Below, one piece after another: positions 16,763-27,621 of a DNA stretch of 64,000 bases (within the stretch, counting starts at the first letter, position 1; each line of letters begins with the position of its first letter). The DNA is from Pseudomonas fragi (lineage in GTDB: Bacteria; Pseudomonadota; Gammaproteobacteria; Pseudomonadales; Pseudomonadaceae), in assembly GCF_025426255.1 (NCBI RefSeq), contig NZ_CP104861.1, forward strand, positions 2,480,001-2,544,000, read 5' to 3'. Under the pieces are notes generated by a model that was given only the letters and a program-made list of their open reading frames with translations, did no database searches and was not told the DNA's origin. A program made the position numbers and the translations under genes.

Positions 16763-18064
16763 ATGGTTCATCCTTTTTCATTGTTGGCGCAGAGCCGGGT
16801 AACACACTTGGGCGCGCTGGCAGTGTGTGCCGGTTTTGCTGCGCAGTCACAGGCCGCCGGTTTTTTTGAAGACAGCAGCGCCAAACTGGAAGCGCGTACG
16901 GTGTACTTCAATCGCGACTTTCGCGATGGCAGCAGCTCAAACCCCCAAGGTGCCTCCAAGCGCGATGAAACGGCGCAAGGGTTTATCCTCAACCTGCAAT
17001 CGGGCTACACCGAAGGTACCGTCGGGTTTGGCCTTGATGCATTGGGCATGCTGGGTCTGAAACTGGACTCCAGCCCGGCTGACAGTAACAGCGGCCTATT
17101 GCCTTCGACCGGCAGCGATCCGCGTCGTTCCAAGGATCAATACGCGAAATTCGGTTTGACCGCCAAGATGCGCGTGTCGCAAACCGTGCTCAAGTACGGC
17201 GCGCTGCTGCCCGACCTGCCGTTGCTCAAGTACAACGATGGACGCTTGCTGCCGAACATGTTCAATGGCGCCATGCTGGTGTCCCAGGAAATCAAGGATC
17301 TGAAGTTCATGGCTTCGCGCCTTGATCGCTATACGGCTCGTGATTCTACCGACTCCCAGGACTTGCGTCTGAACTGCAAGAACAAGCGCTATGCCTGCAA
17401 TATCACCGCCGATCATTTCACTATGTACGGGCTGGACTACAAGGTTAACGAGCGTCTGACCGCGCAGTATCACTACGCTGAACTGCAAGACATCTACCGT
17501 CAGCAATTTATCGGTTTGCTGGCCAGCCAGCCGGTTGGTCCGGGTGTGCTCTCAGCCGATGTACGTGTGCTTAAAAGTGATGACGCAGGTTCGGCCAAGG
17601 CTTCAACCATCGATAACCGGGCGCTTGGCGCCATGCTCGGTTACTCGCTGGGCGGGCATAAAGTCAGCGCGGGCTGGCAGCGCATGAACGGCGAGACGTC
17701 GATGCCGTACCTGGATGGCAGCAACCCGTATCTGGTCAACTATTTGCAGGTCAATGACTTTGCCAATGCCCAGGAGCGCTCCTGGCAATTGCGTTACGAC
17801 TATGACTTCAAGGCCATTAGCATTGACGGTTTGTCGTTCCTGACCCGCTATGTGAATGGCGATCACATCAAAGTGGTTGGCAGCAGCGAAGAAGGCAAAG
17901 AGTGGGAGCGCGACAGCGAGCTTAAATACATCGTGCAGAGCGGCACGTTCAAGGATGTCAGCCTGCGCTTGCGTAATGCGACCTACCGCACCAACTACGC
18001 CCAGTTCGCCCGCGACGTGGACGAAACCCGACTGATCGTCAGCTATAACCTGTCAATCCTGTAG
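16763..18064 (+). CDS. OprD-family outer-membrane porin
   Basis: This 433-aa protein has a signal peptide (cut probably after AQSQA near residue 32). The mature start, AGFFEDSSAKLEARTVYFNRDFRDG, is the hallmark of OprD/OpdX 18-strand porins. It ends VSYNLSIL in the usual way. Such porins take up basic amino acids or small carboxylates. I chose ATG 16763 because GGAG lies about 10 nt upstream and it gives the signal peptide; the frame is open to 16601 without a good site. It converges with the mannitol operon; a sugar role is not shown. Confidence 0.88.
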   Translation: MVHPFSLLAQSRVTHLGALAVCAGFAAQSQAAGFFEDSSAKLEARTVYFNRDFRDGSSSNPQGASKRDETAQGFILNLQSGYTEGTVGFGLDALGMLGLKLDSSPADSNSGLLPSTGSDPRRSKDQYAKFGLTAKMRVSQTVLKYGALLPDLPLLKYNDGRLLPNMFNGAMLVSQEIKDLKFMASRLDRYTARDSTDSQDLRLNCKNKRYACNITADHFTMYGLDYKVNERLTAQYHYAELQDIYRQQFIGLLASQPVGPGVLSADVRVLKSDDAGSAKASTIDNRALGAMLGYSLGGHKVSAGWQRMNGETSMPYLDGSNPYLVNYLQVNDFANAQERSWQLRYDYDFKAISIDGLSFLTRYVNGDHIKVVGSSEEGKEWERDSELKYIVQSGTFKDVSLRLRNATYRTNYAQFARDVDETRLIVSYNLSIL

Positions 18065-18089
18065 ATACTCTGTTCCAGATCAAGCCCCA

Positions 18090-18140
18090 GTGGGAGCGAG
18101 CCTGCTCGCGAATGATTTTCGCGAGCAGGCTCGCTCCCAC
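18090..18140. repeat. REP pair within a larger composite repeat
   Basis: 23-bp arms (18090-18112 and 18118-18140) are inverted around 5 nt. They are nested inside an outer pair, TAGATACT (18062-18069) and AGTATCTA (18147-18154). The same composite recurs in opposite orientation at about 29752-29886. Confidence 0.9.
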
Positions 18141-18187
18141 GCTTGAAGTATCTATGTAGCCGCTGAGGAGCTACGGGTTGTGGGGGG

Positions 18188-19123
18188 TTACAGCTGCGTG
18201 CGATATGGCAGGTCCGGGCCGGTTTTGCTGCAGGTGAGGGCAGCGGCGCGTGTGGCGAAGTCGAGCAGGGCGTCCAGTTGTGACGCACTCAGCTGTTGCA
18301 ACCCTTCGATGGAGTCCAGCTCATGCTCCGTCAGCCAGGCAATTACTGCGGCTTGAAAGGTATCGCCAGCACCCACGGTGTCCGCGACTTTTACCGTGCT
18401 AGCGAGGACAGTGCGCTGGCCATGCTCGCGGCTGAACACACTGGCGCCCTGGCTGCCACGGGTCAGAAATACCAGTTGGCAACGATGGCCCAGCCATGAG
18501 CGGGCAATCTGCTGCGGGTCTTGCCCCGGATACAGCAGTTCAAGGTCTTCATCGCTGACTTTGATCACGTCGGCATAGGGGATCAGTTCACTGATCCGTT
18601 GGCGCCACACTTCAATATTCGGCTCAGGGTTGAGGCGCACATTGGGGTCGAGGCTGATCAGGCGGCGTCCACTTTCACGCTTGACCAGTTCCAGCAAGGT
18701 GTCGGCAATCGGTTGCACCACCAGCGAAAAAGACCCCACATGCAGCCCCCGCACTTCAGCGCCCAACAGCGGCAGATGCCGAGAATGCAATTGCCGGTCG
18801 GCGCAGCCTTCGCCGCGAAAGCTGTAGGCGGGCGAGCCGTTGGCATCCAGTGCGACCATGGCCAGGGTGGTTGGCGCTTCCATTTCCAGCAAGTAGCGAT
18901 CACTCACGCCTTCGTCCAGCAACACTTGCTTCAAACGTTGGCCCAGGTAGTCAGTCGACAGCCCGGCAAACAGCGCCGTCTCGATCCCCAGGCGACGCAA
19001 GCCAACGGCTACGTTGAACGGCGAGCCTGCGGCAATGGCCTTGAACTCCATTTTATTGGCTTGCGCGCCGGTGTCCGCTTGCGCGAAAAAATCAAACAGT
19101 GCTTCGCCGCATATCACATACAT
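18188..19123 (-). CDS. mtlZ: Fructokinase of the mannitol operon (PfkB family)
   Basis: This 311-aa PfkB/ribokinase-family kinase has an N-terminal GSPFNVAVGLRRLG block and the C-terminal catalytic motif TVGAGDTFQAA with the base aspartate. It phosphorylates fructose formed by mannitol dehydrogenase. It is the last gene of the polyol operon on the minus strand, 5 nt after the xylulokinase gene. This gene order matches mtlEFGKDYZ described in P. fluorescens. Confidence 0.9.
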   Translation of the reverse strand: MYVICGEALFDFFAQADTGAQANKMEFKAIAAGSPFNVAVGLRRLGIETALFAGLSTDYLGQRLKQVLLDEGVSDRYLLEMEAPTTLAMVALDANGSPAYSFRGEGCADRQLHSRHLPLLGAEVRGLHVGSFSLVVQPIADTLLELVKRESGRRLISLDPNVRLNPEPNIEVWRQRISELIPYADVIKVSDEDLELLYPGQDPQQIARSWLGHRCQLVFLTRGSQGASVFSREHGQRTVLASTVKVADTVGAGDTFQAAVIAWLTEHELDSIEGLQQLSASQLDALLDFATRAAALTCSKTGPDLPYRTQL

Positions 19124-19128
19124 ATTTA

Positions 19129-20607
19129 TTACTCGCTTAAGGTCGCGACCTGTTGTCGGTAGCGTCGATAGTAGTGTTCATAGGCCCGCATATTTTCGGG
19201 GGCGGGCCGGGTTTCGCTAGTGAGGTCCAGGCGCACGCAGCGCTGGCACAGCTGCGCCAGCGTTAGTGATCCTGCGCCGACACACCATGCCGCCTGGATT
19301 GCAGCGCCCAGGGCGGCGGCTTCGCTTTGCTCGGTGCAAACCACCGGGGTATCCATGATGTCGGCGACGATCTGGCGCCACAGCGGGCTTTTCGAGCCGC
19401 CGCCCACCAGCCGTATGGCGTGACTTTGCAAACCGTTATGGCGCAACAGGTCCAGACCGTAACGCAGGCCGTATGTGGTGCCTTCGATGGCCGCCCGGCA
19501 CAGGTTGGCCTGGTTTAGATTGGTCAGGGTCAGCCCTTGAAAACTGCCCGTGGCGTTGGGTAGGGAGGGGACACGTTCGCCATTGAGAAACGGCAGCAGG
19601 CTGACCCCTTCAGCACCAATGGGTGACTGGCTGGCCAACCGATTGAAGGCGTCCAGCTGCAGCCCGAACAAATCGCGCACGGCGCTGGTGACATTGGTCA
19701 GGTTGAGGGTACAGATCAGAGGCAGCCAACCGCCGCTGGACGAACAGAAGCTGGCCACTACCGCGTCGGGGCTGACCTGTGGCTGCGGATCAAAGGCATA
19801 CACGGTGCCAGACGAACCCAGGCTCATGGTGATGATTCCTGGCTCGATATTGCCGGTACCGATGGCCCCCAGCATATTGTCGCCACCACCGCTGGAGACC
19901 ACCGCGCTGGGGTTTAGCCCCAGTAAACCGGCAATTTCCGGGCGCAAGCAACCGACCGGTTGGTGAGACTCGATCAATTCAGGCAAGGCGCGCTCAAGAC
20001 GGCCGCCAGAGTCGATACGGCGCAGGATATCGAAGTCCCACTGGCGAGTGCGCACATTGAAGTACCCGGTGCCCGAGGCGTCCCCATACTCACTGCAACA
20101 ACGGCCGGTGAGCCAGAAGTTCAGGTAATCGTGGGGCAGCAGGACGTGGGCGATTTGATCGAAGATTTCAGGATGATGGATTTTGGTCCAGAGCAGCTTG
20201 GAAACCGTATACCCCGGTGCAATCACCAGGCCCAGACGCTCCAGAGAACCGGCTTCGCCCCCCAGCCATTCCAGCAGTTGCTGATTTTGTGCGGTGGACT
20301 CGGTATCGCACCAAAGTTTGGCTGGGCGCAAGACTTCGCCGTGCCTGTCCAGCAGCACCAGCCCGTGTTGCTGGCCGCTGACGCCAATACCCTGAATCTG
20401 CTGGCCGCTGACTCCGGCCTCAGCCAAGGCCTGGCGGGTGGCCTCTTGCAGTGCGTGCAGCCATTGCCCGGTGTCTTGCTCGCGGCGTCCGTGCTCGCCC
20501 TGGATCAGCGTATGCGGCGCCGCGCCCAGTCCTAAGGTCTGGCCGGACTCGCTGTCGAGAATCAGGACCTTGGTGCCCTGGGTGCCGCAGTCGATGCCTA
20601 GATACAT
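19129..20607 (-). CDS. mtlY: Xylulokinase (FGGY family) of the polyol operon
   Basis: This is a 492-aa FGGY carbohydrate kinase. It begins YLGIDCGTQGTKV (phosphate 1 loop), contains GVSGQQHG near residue 80 as in xylulokinases, and has the FGGY adenosine motif as RLVGGGSKSPLWRQI near 405. It phosphorylates D-xylulose, the product of D-arabinitol oxidation by the neighbouring dehydrogenase. It sits between mtlD and mtlZ with a 24-nt gap to mtlD. Confidence 0.92.
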   Translation of the reverse strand: MYLGIDCGTQGTKVLILDSESGQTLGLGAAPHTLIQGEHGRREQDTGQWLHALQEATRQALAEAGVSGQQIQGIGVSGQQHGLVLLDRHGEVLRPAKLWCDTESTAQNQQLLEWLGGEAGSLERLGLVIAPGYTVSKLLWTKIHHPEIFDQIAHVLLPHDYLNFWLTGRCCSEYGDASGTGYFNVRTRQWDFDILRRIDSGGRLERALPELIESHQPVGCLRPEIAGLLGLNPSAVVSSGGGDNMLGAIGTGNIEPGIITMSLGSSGTVYAFDPQPQVSPDAVVASFCSSSGGWLPLICTLNLTNVTSAVRDLFGLQLDAFNRLASQSPIGAEGVSLLPFLNGERVPSLPNATGSFQGLTLTNLNQANLCRAAIEGTTYGLRYGLDLLRHNGLQSHAIRLVGGGSKSPLWRQIVADIMDTPVVCTEQSEAAALGAAIQAAWCVGAGSLTLAQLCQRCVRLDLTSETRPAPENMRAYEHYYRRYRQQVATLSE

Positions 20608-20631
20608 CTTTGAAGTCCTCGGTTAAGGCAG

Positions 20632-22125
20632 TTAGCGAGCGCTGATCCCATCGCGGTCTATAAGCTGTTCCAGGGTTTTACTCACCCCTCGTTCACGCAA
20701 GCTGTTCAGGCACCACTCAAACGCTGCCACAAATTCCGCCGAGTGAGGAATCGTGGTGCCAAAAATCTCTTCCACCGCCAATAACCGCTGCACGATCAGC
20801 GCATCATCGGCGACCAACGCCTGACAAAATGCCGCCCGTGGATCAGGAATGGCATAGGTCTGGCCATTCTCGTCGACACCCTTGAGGTACAACGCCCACG
20901 CTGCCACCACCAGGGCTGCGCGCTTCAACTCGGCGCCATCGCTGATCAGGCGGTTAATGGTGGGGATGGTGAACTTGGGAAACTTCGACGAACCATCCGA
21001 GCAGACGCGCTCCAACTGGTCGGCAATGGCCTGGTTGGAGAAGCGCTGCACCAGGGTCTGTTTATAGGCAGCAAGGTCAATGCCGGGCACCGGCGCCAGT
21101 TGTGGGGTTACGTCCAGGTCCATATAGGCGCGCATATAGGCCACAAACAGCGGGTCGTTCATGGTCTCGTGGACGAAGCGATAACCTTTGAGAAACCCCA
21201 GATACGTCAGCGCCAGATGACTACCATTGAGCAGTTTGATTTTCATCTCTTCGTAGGGCGTAACGTCGTCGGTAAGTTGCACGCCTACGGTTTCCCAGGC
21301 CGGGCGGCCATCGGCGAATTTGTCTTCCAGTACCCATTGGATAAACGGCTCGCAGACCACTGGCCAGGCATCGTCGATCCCCAATTGATCGTGCAGTTGC
21401 AAGCGGTGGGCGTTACTGGTCATGGGCGTGATGCGGTCGACCATCGCATTGGGGAAACTGACGTTGGCGCCAATCCAGTCATGCAAACTCGCATCGCTCA
21501 GTGCGGCATAGGCCAGCAGAGCCTTGCGTGCCACATTGCCGTTGTGTGGCAGGTTATCGCAGGACATCACGGTAAATGCCCGAACGCCGTTGGCCCGACG
21601 TTGGCCGAGGGCGGCACAGAGCACACCAAAGACCGTTTTCGGTGCCTTGGGGTGGGCCAGGTCGTACTGGATTTGCGGCAACGCGACCATAAACTCGCCG
21701 TTGCTGTCGTCGATGCAATAACCGCCCTCGGTGATGGTCAGCGAGACGATGCGAATCGCCGGGCTGGCCAGTTTGTCGATCAGTGTTTCAATACTGTCTT
21801 CAGCCAGCAGCATGTCACTGATGGAGCCGATGACGCGGCTTTGGGTGTCGTCGCTGTCGCCCAGTTCGAACAGGGTATAGAGGTAGTCCTGTTCGGCCAG
21901 ATCGTCACGCACCTTGCGGTCCTCGGAGCGCAGGCCGATACCGCAGATGCTCCAGTCCAGATCGCGGCTCTGGTTCATCAGGGCATCGGTGTAAAACGCC
22001 TGATGGGCGCGGTGAAAACCGCCCACCCCGATATGGGCGATGCCGTGCTGCGTATTGCTCGCCAGGTAGGTTGGCTTGGCCACTTTGTCGTTGAGATTGT
22101 CGAGGTTTCGGCGATTGAGTTTCAT
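20632..22125 (-). CDS. mtlD: Mannitol/arabinitol 2-dehydrogenase
   Basis: This 497-aa protein belongs to the polyol-specific long-chain dehydrogenases. It shows the N-terminal nucleotide site HIGVGGFHRAHQAFY (about residues 30-45) and the family signature with KIKLLNGSHLALTYLG near 295, including the catalytic lysine and the NGxH. It oxidises mannitol, sorbitol or arabinitol to ketoses with NAD+. It is followed by the two kinases that phosphorylate those ketoses, and preceded by the ABC importer. Confidence 0.93.
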   Translation of the reverse strand: MKLNRRNLDNLNDKVAKPTYLASNTQHGIAHIGVGGFHRAHQAFYTDALMNQSRDLDWSICGIGLRSEDRKVRDDLAEQDYLYTLFELGDSDDTQSRVIGSISDMLLAEDSIETLIDKLASPAIRIVSLTITEGGYCIDDSNGEFMVALPQIQYDLAHPKAPKTVFGVLCAALGQRRANGVRAFTVMSCDNLPHNGNVARKALLAYAALSDASLHDWIGANVSFPNAMVDRITPMTSNAHRLQLHDQLGIDDAWPVVCEPFIQWVLEDKFADGRPAWETVGVQLTDDVTPYEEMKIKLLNGSHLALTYLGFLKGYRFVHETMNDPLFVAYMRAYMDLDVTPQLAPVPGIDLAAYKQTLVQRFSNQAIADQLERVCSDGSSKFPKFTIPTINRLISDGAELKRAALVVAAWALYLKGVDENGQTYAIPDPRAAFCQALVADDALIVQRLLAVEEIFGTTIPHSAEFVAAFEWCLNSLRERGVSKTLEQLIDRDGISAR

Positions 22126-22143
22126 GGGTGCAATCTCATTAAA

Positions 22144-23247
<1,104 letters not shown>

Positions 23248-23269
23248 GATGGGCCTCCAGTCATTATTT

Positions 23270-24100
23270 TTATTTAACTGCGCCAAAGGACAAGCCGCGT
23301 ACCAGCTGCTTCTGGCTGATCCAGCCGAAAATCAGGATGGGCGCGCAGGCCAGGGTCGATACCGCCGACAACTTGGCCCAGAACAGACCTTCGGGGCTGG
23401 AGTAGGACGCGATCAATGCAGTCAGCGGCGCCGCACTGGACGACGTCAGGTTCAGCGACCAGAAAGCCTCGTTCCAGCACAGGATCAACGACAGCAGCAG
23501 GGTTGAGGCCAGGCCGCCCTTGCTGATGGGCAGCAGCACTCGCACCACCTCTTGCCACAGGGTGGCACCGTCAAGGCGGGCGGCTTCGAGAATGTCCTTG
23601 GGGATGTCCTTGAAGTAGGTGTAAATCATCCACACCACAATCGGCAGGTTAATCAGGGTGTAGATGATGATCAGCGCGGTGCGCGTGTCGAGCAGGCCCA
23701 GGCTCTTGGCCAGCAGGTAGATCGGCATCAGCACGCCCACCGGCGGCAGCATTTTGGTGGAGAGCATCCACAGCAGCGTGCCCTTGGTCCGCTTGGTTTC
23801 ATAGAACGCCATCGAATACGCGGCCGGGATGGCAATCAGCATGCACAGCGCGGTGGCGGTGAAGGAGATCACTACCGAGTTCCAGGCGAAGTGGAAATAG
23901 CCGCTGCGATCCTCGATATGCAGGTAGTTTTCCAGCGTCGGGGTGAAGATAAATTGCGGCGGCGTGGCGAACGCATCCAGCTCGGTTTTAAAGCTGGTCA
24001 GCACCATCCAGAAGATCGGGAAGAAGATCAGGATGGCGATGGCCCAGGCCAGGGTGCCAAGCAGCAGGCTTTGCAAGCGGCGCGATTGTTGAAGAGTCAT
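23270..24100 (-). CDS. mtlG: Polyol ABC transporter permease (MalG type)
   Basis: This 276-aa inner-membrane permease has about six membrane segments. The EAA loop reads EAARLDGATLWQEVVRVLLPISKGG, the coupling helix to MtlK. It begins at ATG 24100 with AGGG 8 nt upstream; a GTG one codon earlier is less likely. It forms the channel with MtlF. Confidence 0.92.
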   Translation of the reverse strand: MTLQQSRRLQSLLLGTLAWAIAILIFFPIFWMVLTSFKTELDAFATPPQFIFTPTLENYLHIEDRSGYFHFAWNSVVISFTATALCMLIAIPAAYSMAFYETKRTKGTLLWMLSTKMLPPVGVLMPIYLLAKSLGLLDTRTALIIIYTLINLPIVVWMIYTYFKDIPKDILEAARLDGATLWQEVVRVLLPISKGGLASTLLLSLILCWNEAFWSLNLTSSSAAPLTALIASYSSPEGLFWAKLSAVSTLACAPILIFGWISQKQLVRGLSFGAVK

Positions 24101-24110
24101 CACTTTGCCC

Positions 24111-25037
24111 TCACGGCTTGTCTGTCAGGTTTTTGCCGAGCATGCGCACCAGAATGATGGCCGCGATATTGGCGATCACGACGGCAATCAAACCTCCGGC
24201 CGAGGCCATGCCCACATCGAACTGCACCAGTGCCTGGTTGTAGATCAGGTAGGCCAGGTTGGTCGATGCATAGCCGGGGCCACCGTTGGTGGTGGTGAAA
24301 ATCTCGGCGAATACCGACAACAGAAAGATGGTTTCAATCATCACCACCACAGCGATCGGGCGCGCCAGGTGCGGCAGGGTCAGGTGCCAGAAAATCGCAA
24401 TGGGCCCGGCGCCATCGAGGCGGGCAGCTTCTTTCTGTTCCTGGTCCAGCGACTGCATGGCAGTCATCAGGATCAGGATCGCGAAGGGCAACCATTGCCA
24501 CGACACAATGATGATGATCGACAGCAGCGGGTAATGCGCCAGCCAGTCCACTGGTTGGGCGCCGAACAGCTTCCAGACGGCGGCCAGCACTCCGGAGACC
24601 GGGTGGAAAATCAGGTTTTTCCAGATCAGCGCGCCCACCGTGGGCATGATGAAAAATGGCGAGATCAGCAACACCCGCACAATCCCGCGGCCCATGAATT
24701 CGCTGGCTTCAAGCAGGGCGCTGATCAATACCCCGAGCACTACGCTGATCAGCAACACACTGCCTACCAGCAGCAGGGTATTGGTGGCCCCGGGCAGGAA
24801 GCCGGAATCGGTGAGAAAGTAGGTGAAGTTCTCCAGCCCCACAAACTGGTTTTCGCCGGGGTACAGCAGGTTGTAGCGGATCAGAGAAAAATACAGGGTC
24901 ATGCCCAAGGGCACGATCATCCACAGCAGCAAGAGCGCCACTGAAGGGGTGACCAGAAACCAGCCGGGGTTGAACAGGCGGGATCGGCGAGCCGTTGGCA
25001 GGGCCTCCGGCGCTGTAATAACAGTTGAAGTTGTCAT
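24111..25037 (-). CDS. mtlF: Polyol ABC transporter permease (MalF type)
   Basis: This is a 308-aa permease with six or more membrane segments and the EAA loop EAARLDGAGPIAIFWHLTLPHLARP. The ATG at 25037 matches the family start, with a short cytoplasmic tail before the first helix. The frame is open further upstream only through the REP element, so the longer reading is rejected. A REP pair lies between it and mtlE. Confidence 0.92.
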   Translation of the reverse strand: MTTSTVITAPEALPTARRSRLFNPGWFLVTPSVALLLLWMIVPLGMTLYFSLIRYNLLYPGENQFVGLENFTYFLTDSGFLPGATNTLLLVGSVLLISVVLGVLISALLEASEFMGRGIVRVLLISPFFIMPTVGALIWKNLIFHPVSGVLAAVWKLFGAQPVDWLAHYPLLSIIIIVSWQWLPFAILILMTAMQSLDQEQKEAARLDGAGPIAIFWHLTLPHLARPIAVVVMIETIFLLSVFAEIFTTTNGGPGYASTNLAYLIYNQALVQFDVGMASAGGLIAVVIANIAAIILVRMLGKNLTDKP

Positions 25038-25062
25038 GGTGAATACACCTGAGTTGCTGTGC

Positions 25063-25130
25063 GTGGGAGCGAGCCTGCTTGCGAAGAAGTCGACGCGGTT
25101 TGACTGATCGCGAGCAGGCTCGCTCCCACA
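25063..25130. repeat. REP pair inside the mtl operon
   Basis: Inverted REP arms with one mismatch lie between the binding-protein gene mtlE and mtlF, about 25 nt from each coding end. Confidence 0.88.
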
Positions 25131-25154
25131 GGCCAAAATGTGCGGTTGGCAGTG

Positions 25155-26465
25155 CTACTTGGGGTAACCCGCCCGTTTCATTTCGCGCTCGGTGGTTTGC
25201 TGGGCGGCTGCCAGGGCTTGATCCACTGTGGTCTGGCCGATCAGGGCCGCGCTGAACAGCTTGCCGACCTGAGTGCCCACCGCCTGAAATTCGGGGATGG
25301 TGACCAGTTGAATACCCACATAAGGCACAGGTTTGAGGGTTGGGTCCTTCGGGTTGGCAACTTTCAGGGACTCGAGGGTGACCTTGGCAAACGGCGCGGC
25401 CTTGAGGTAAGCGTCGCTGTAGGTCGAGGCGCGGGTGCCCGGTGGTACATTGGCTACGCCGTCTTTTTCGGCAACCAATGCGCCATATTCCTTGGAGGTG
25501 GCCCAGGTGCTGAAGGTTTTGGCCGCATCCTTGGCTTTGGAACTGGTGGGGATGGCCAGCGCCCAGGAGTAAAGCCAGGCGCTGCCTTTGTCGGTTACCG
25601 CGTGCGGAGCGAAGGTGAAACCAACGTGCTCAGACACCTTGCTTTGGCTGCTGTCGGTGACAAACGAACCGGCGACACTGGCATCGACCCAGATCGCGCA
25701 TTTGCCGCTGTTGAACAACGCCAGGTTTTCATTGAAACCATTGCTGGTCGCGCCCGGCGGGCCTGATGCTTTCATGGTGTTGACGTAAAAATTCAGGGCA
25801 TTTTTCCATTCCGGTCCGGTGAACTCGGGCTGCCACTGTTCATTGAACCAGCGAGCCCCGTAGGCGTTGGCAATAGTGCTGATCAACGCCATGTTTTCAC
25901 CCCAGCCCGCTTTGCCGCGCAGGCAGATACCGTATTGCTCCTGGGCAGGTTTGTTGAGGGTTTTGGCGAAGTCCGCGATCTGCTCCCAGGTTGGGTGTTC
26001 GGGCATGGTCAAGCCCGCGTCCTTGAACAGGTCAGTGCGGTAATAGGTCATCGAGCTTTCGGCATAGAACGGCAGGGCGTAAAGGGTGCCCTTGACCGAC
26101 AAACCGTCGCGTACCGAGGGGAACACATCATCGAGGGCATAGGTGGCGGGCAGGTCGGTCATGGGTTCGAGCCAGCCTTTGGCGCCCCAGAGTGCGGCTT
26201 CGTACATGCCGATGGTCAGCACATCGAACTGGCCGCCTTGGGTGGCAATGTCAGTGGTCAGGCGTTGGCGCAATACGTTTTCTTCCAGCACCACCCAGTT
26301 CAGCTTGATCTCGGGGTGCTCGCTCTCGAAGATTTTCGCCAGTTTTTGCATGCGGATCATGTCGCTGTTGTTGACCGTGGCGATGGTCAGGGTCTGCGCG
26401 CCCAGGCTCAAGCCGCTGAGGGTCATGCACGTAGCGACACATAACGCTTTGACAGGAATATTCAT
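25155..26465 (-). CDS. mtlE: Polyol ABC transporter periplasmic binding protein
   Basis: This is a 436-aa extracellular solute-binding protein (family 1) with a signal peptide, probably cleaved after LSLGA near residue 23. It binds mannitol, sorbitol or arabinitol in the periplasm for MtlFGK. ATG 26465 has GGAG 8 nt upstream, and the frame's earlier start lacks a site. It is the first gene of the operon, transcribed away from the 140-bp region that should carry the MtlR-controlled promoter. Confidence 0.92.
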   Translation of the reverse strand: MNIPVKALCVATCMTLSGLSLGAQTLTIATVNNSDMIRMQKLAKIFESEHPEIKLNWVVLEENVLRQRLTTDIATQGGQFDVLTIGMYEAALWGAKGWLEPMTDLPATYALDDVFPSVRDGLSVKGTLYALPFYAESSMTYYRTDLFKDAGLTMPEHPTWEQIADFAKTLNKPAQEQYGICLRGKAGWGENMALISTIANAYGARWFNEQWQPEFTGPEWKNALNFYVNTMKASGPPGATSNGFNENLALFNSGKCAIWVDASVAGSFVTDSSQSKVSEHVGFTFAPHAVTDKGSAWLYSWALAIPTSSKAKDAAKTFSTWATSKEYGALVAEKDGVANVPPGTRASTYSDAYLKAAPFAKVTLESLKVANPKDPTLKPVPYVGIQLVTIPEFQAVGTQVGKLFSAALIGQTTVDQALAAAQQTTEREMKRAGYPK

Positions 26466-26605
26466 TGAGCACTCCACTTCATCGGCCAGGCGGCTTTTGA
26501 AGGACGGTTATTGTTTTTATAGCGGCTCGCAAGGGGCAAGCGCCTGGGCCGATTACAGCCCTCAATCACCGTTGTGACAAATCACTGGCAACACTCAAAC
26601 CGATA

Positions 26606-27541
26606 CTATTTTGCACTGCGCAGGCGTTCATTCAGTCCTGGATGGTTTTGTTCGGTCAAACGCTGCACCGCCAGGCGTCGATAGTGTGACGGGGTCATGC
26701 CTTTTAGTTGCTGAAAACGGCGATTGAAGTTGGAAATATTGTTGAAACCCGACTCGAAGCAGACATCGGTGACCGGTTTTTCGCCATCGGCGAGCAGCTC
26801 GCAAGACTTGCTGATACGTAAGCGATTGACGAACTCGATAAAACAGCGCCCGGTGGCCTGCTTGAATACGCGGGAAAAGTAGGTGGGTTTCATGCCCATG
26901 TAGGCGGCCACCTCTTCAAGCGGCAGCTCTCGTGCGTAGTGGCTGAAGATATAGTCCACGGCCCGGTTGGTACGGTCGATGGTCTGTTCGTCGGCGAGTT
27001 GCCCGGCCATGACCCCTGACAGCAACTGGTAGTCATCACAGTCCGCCAGCAACTCCAGCAGAATCAAAAAGTGCCCCAGACGGGTGACGCCAGTGGAACT
27101 GGCAATGCATTGCATCAGGTCCACGGCCTTGCGCAGGGTGGCTTTGCAGCGAAACTCGATGCCGTAGTGGGAGCGCTCCAGCATCGGCGTCAGTGTTTTA
27201 AGCTCGGTAAACACTGATGCGGCGCCTTCGAGCAACTCATCGGTGAAATTCACCAGCATGTCGCGCGTGCTGATTACTTCGCCCTCGGTGATCTGGCTGA
27301 TCCAGTTATGGGGCAGGTTGGGGCCGGTGAGGAACAATGTATCGGGGTAGAAATTGCCGATATAGTCGCCCACAAACACTTTGCCGCTGCTGGCGACAAT
27401 CAGGTGCAGCTCGTATTCCTTGTGAAAGTGCCAGCGCACCAAGGGGCAGGGAAAACCATGCTGGCGATATATGATCGACAAGCCATTGTGGTCGTCCATC
27501 AGTTCGTAAGACGGGTCTGTAGCTCTGGCGAGTCGAGTCAT
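26606..27541 (-). CDS. mtlR: AraC-family activator of the mannitol operon
   Basis: This is a 311-aa AraC/XylS-type activator. The N-terminal cupin-like sensor holds HFHKEYELHLI (about residues 38-48). Two helix-turn-helix motifs follow in the C-terminal 100 residues (LEEVAAYMGMKPTYFSRVFKQATG, then VTDVCFESGFNNISNFNRRFQQLKGMTPSHYR). It is located just upstream of mtlE on the same strand, as in P. fluorescens, where MtlR activates mtlE in response to polyols. Confidence 0.92.
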   Translation of the reverse strand: MTRLARATDPSYELMDDHNGLSIIYRQHGFPCPLVRWHFHKEYELHLIVASSGKVFVGDYIGNFYPDTLFLTGPNLPHNWISQITEGEVISTRDMLVNFTDELLEGAASVFTELKTLTPMLERSHYGIEFRCKATLRKAVDLMQCIASSTGVTRLGHFLILLELLADCDDYQLLSGVMAGQLADEQTIDRTNRAVDYIFSHYARELPLEEVAAYMGMKPTYFSRVFKQATGRCFIEFVNRLRISKSCELLADGEKPVTDVCFESGFNNISNFNRRFQQLKGMTPSHYRRLAVQRLTEQNHPGLNERLRSAK

Positions 27542-27621
27542 GGGCTTAACCGTTTCAGGTTTTCTTGTTCCGGCGATGATGCCGCCTTCTCAAGCTTCCT
27601 GCCAGTCAAGGATAAAACGCG

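Noticed and set aside
18090..18140. REP palindromes read as rho-independent terminators
   Set aside because: They lack T-runs, and the same arms recur at six places; better described as REP elements.
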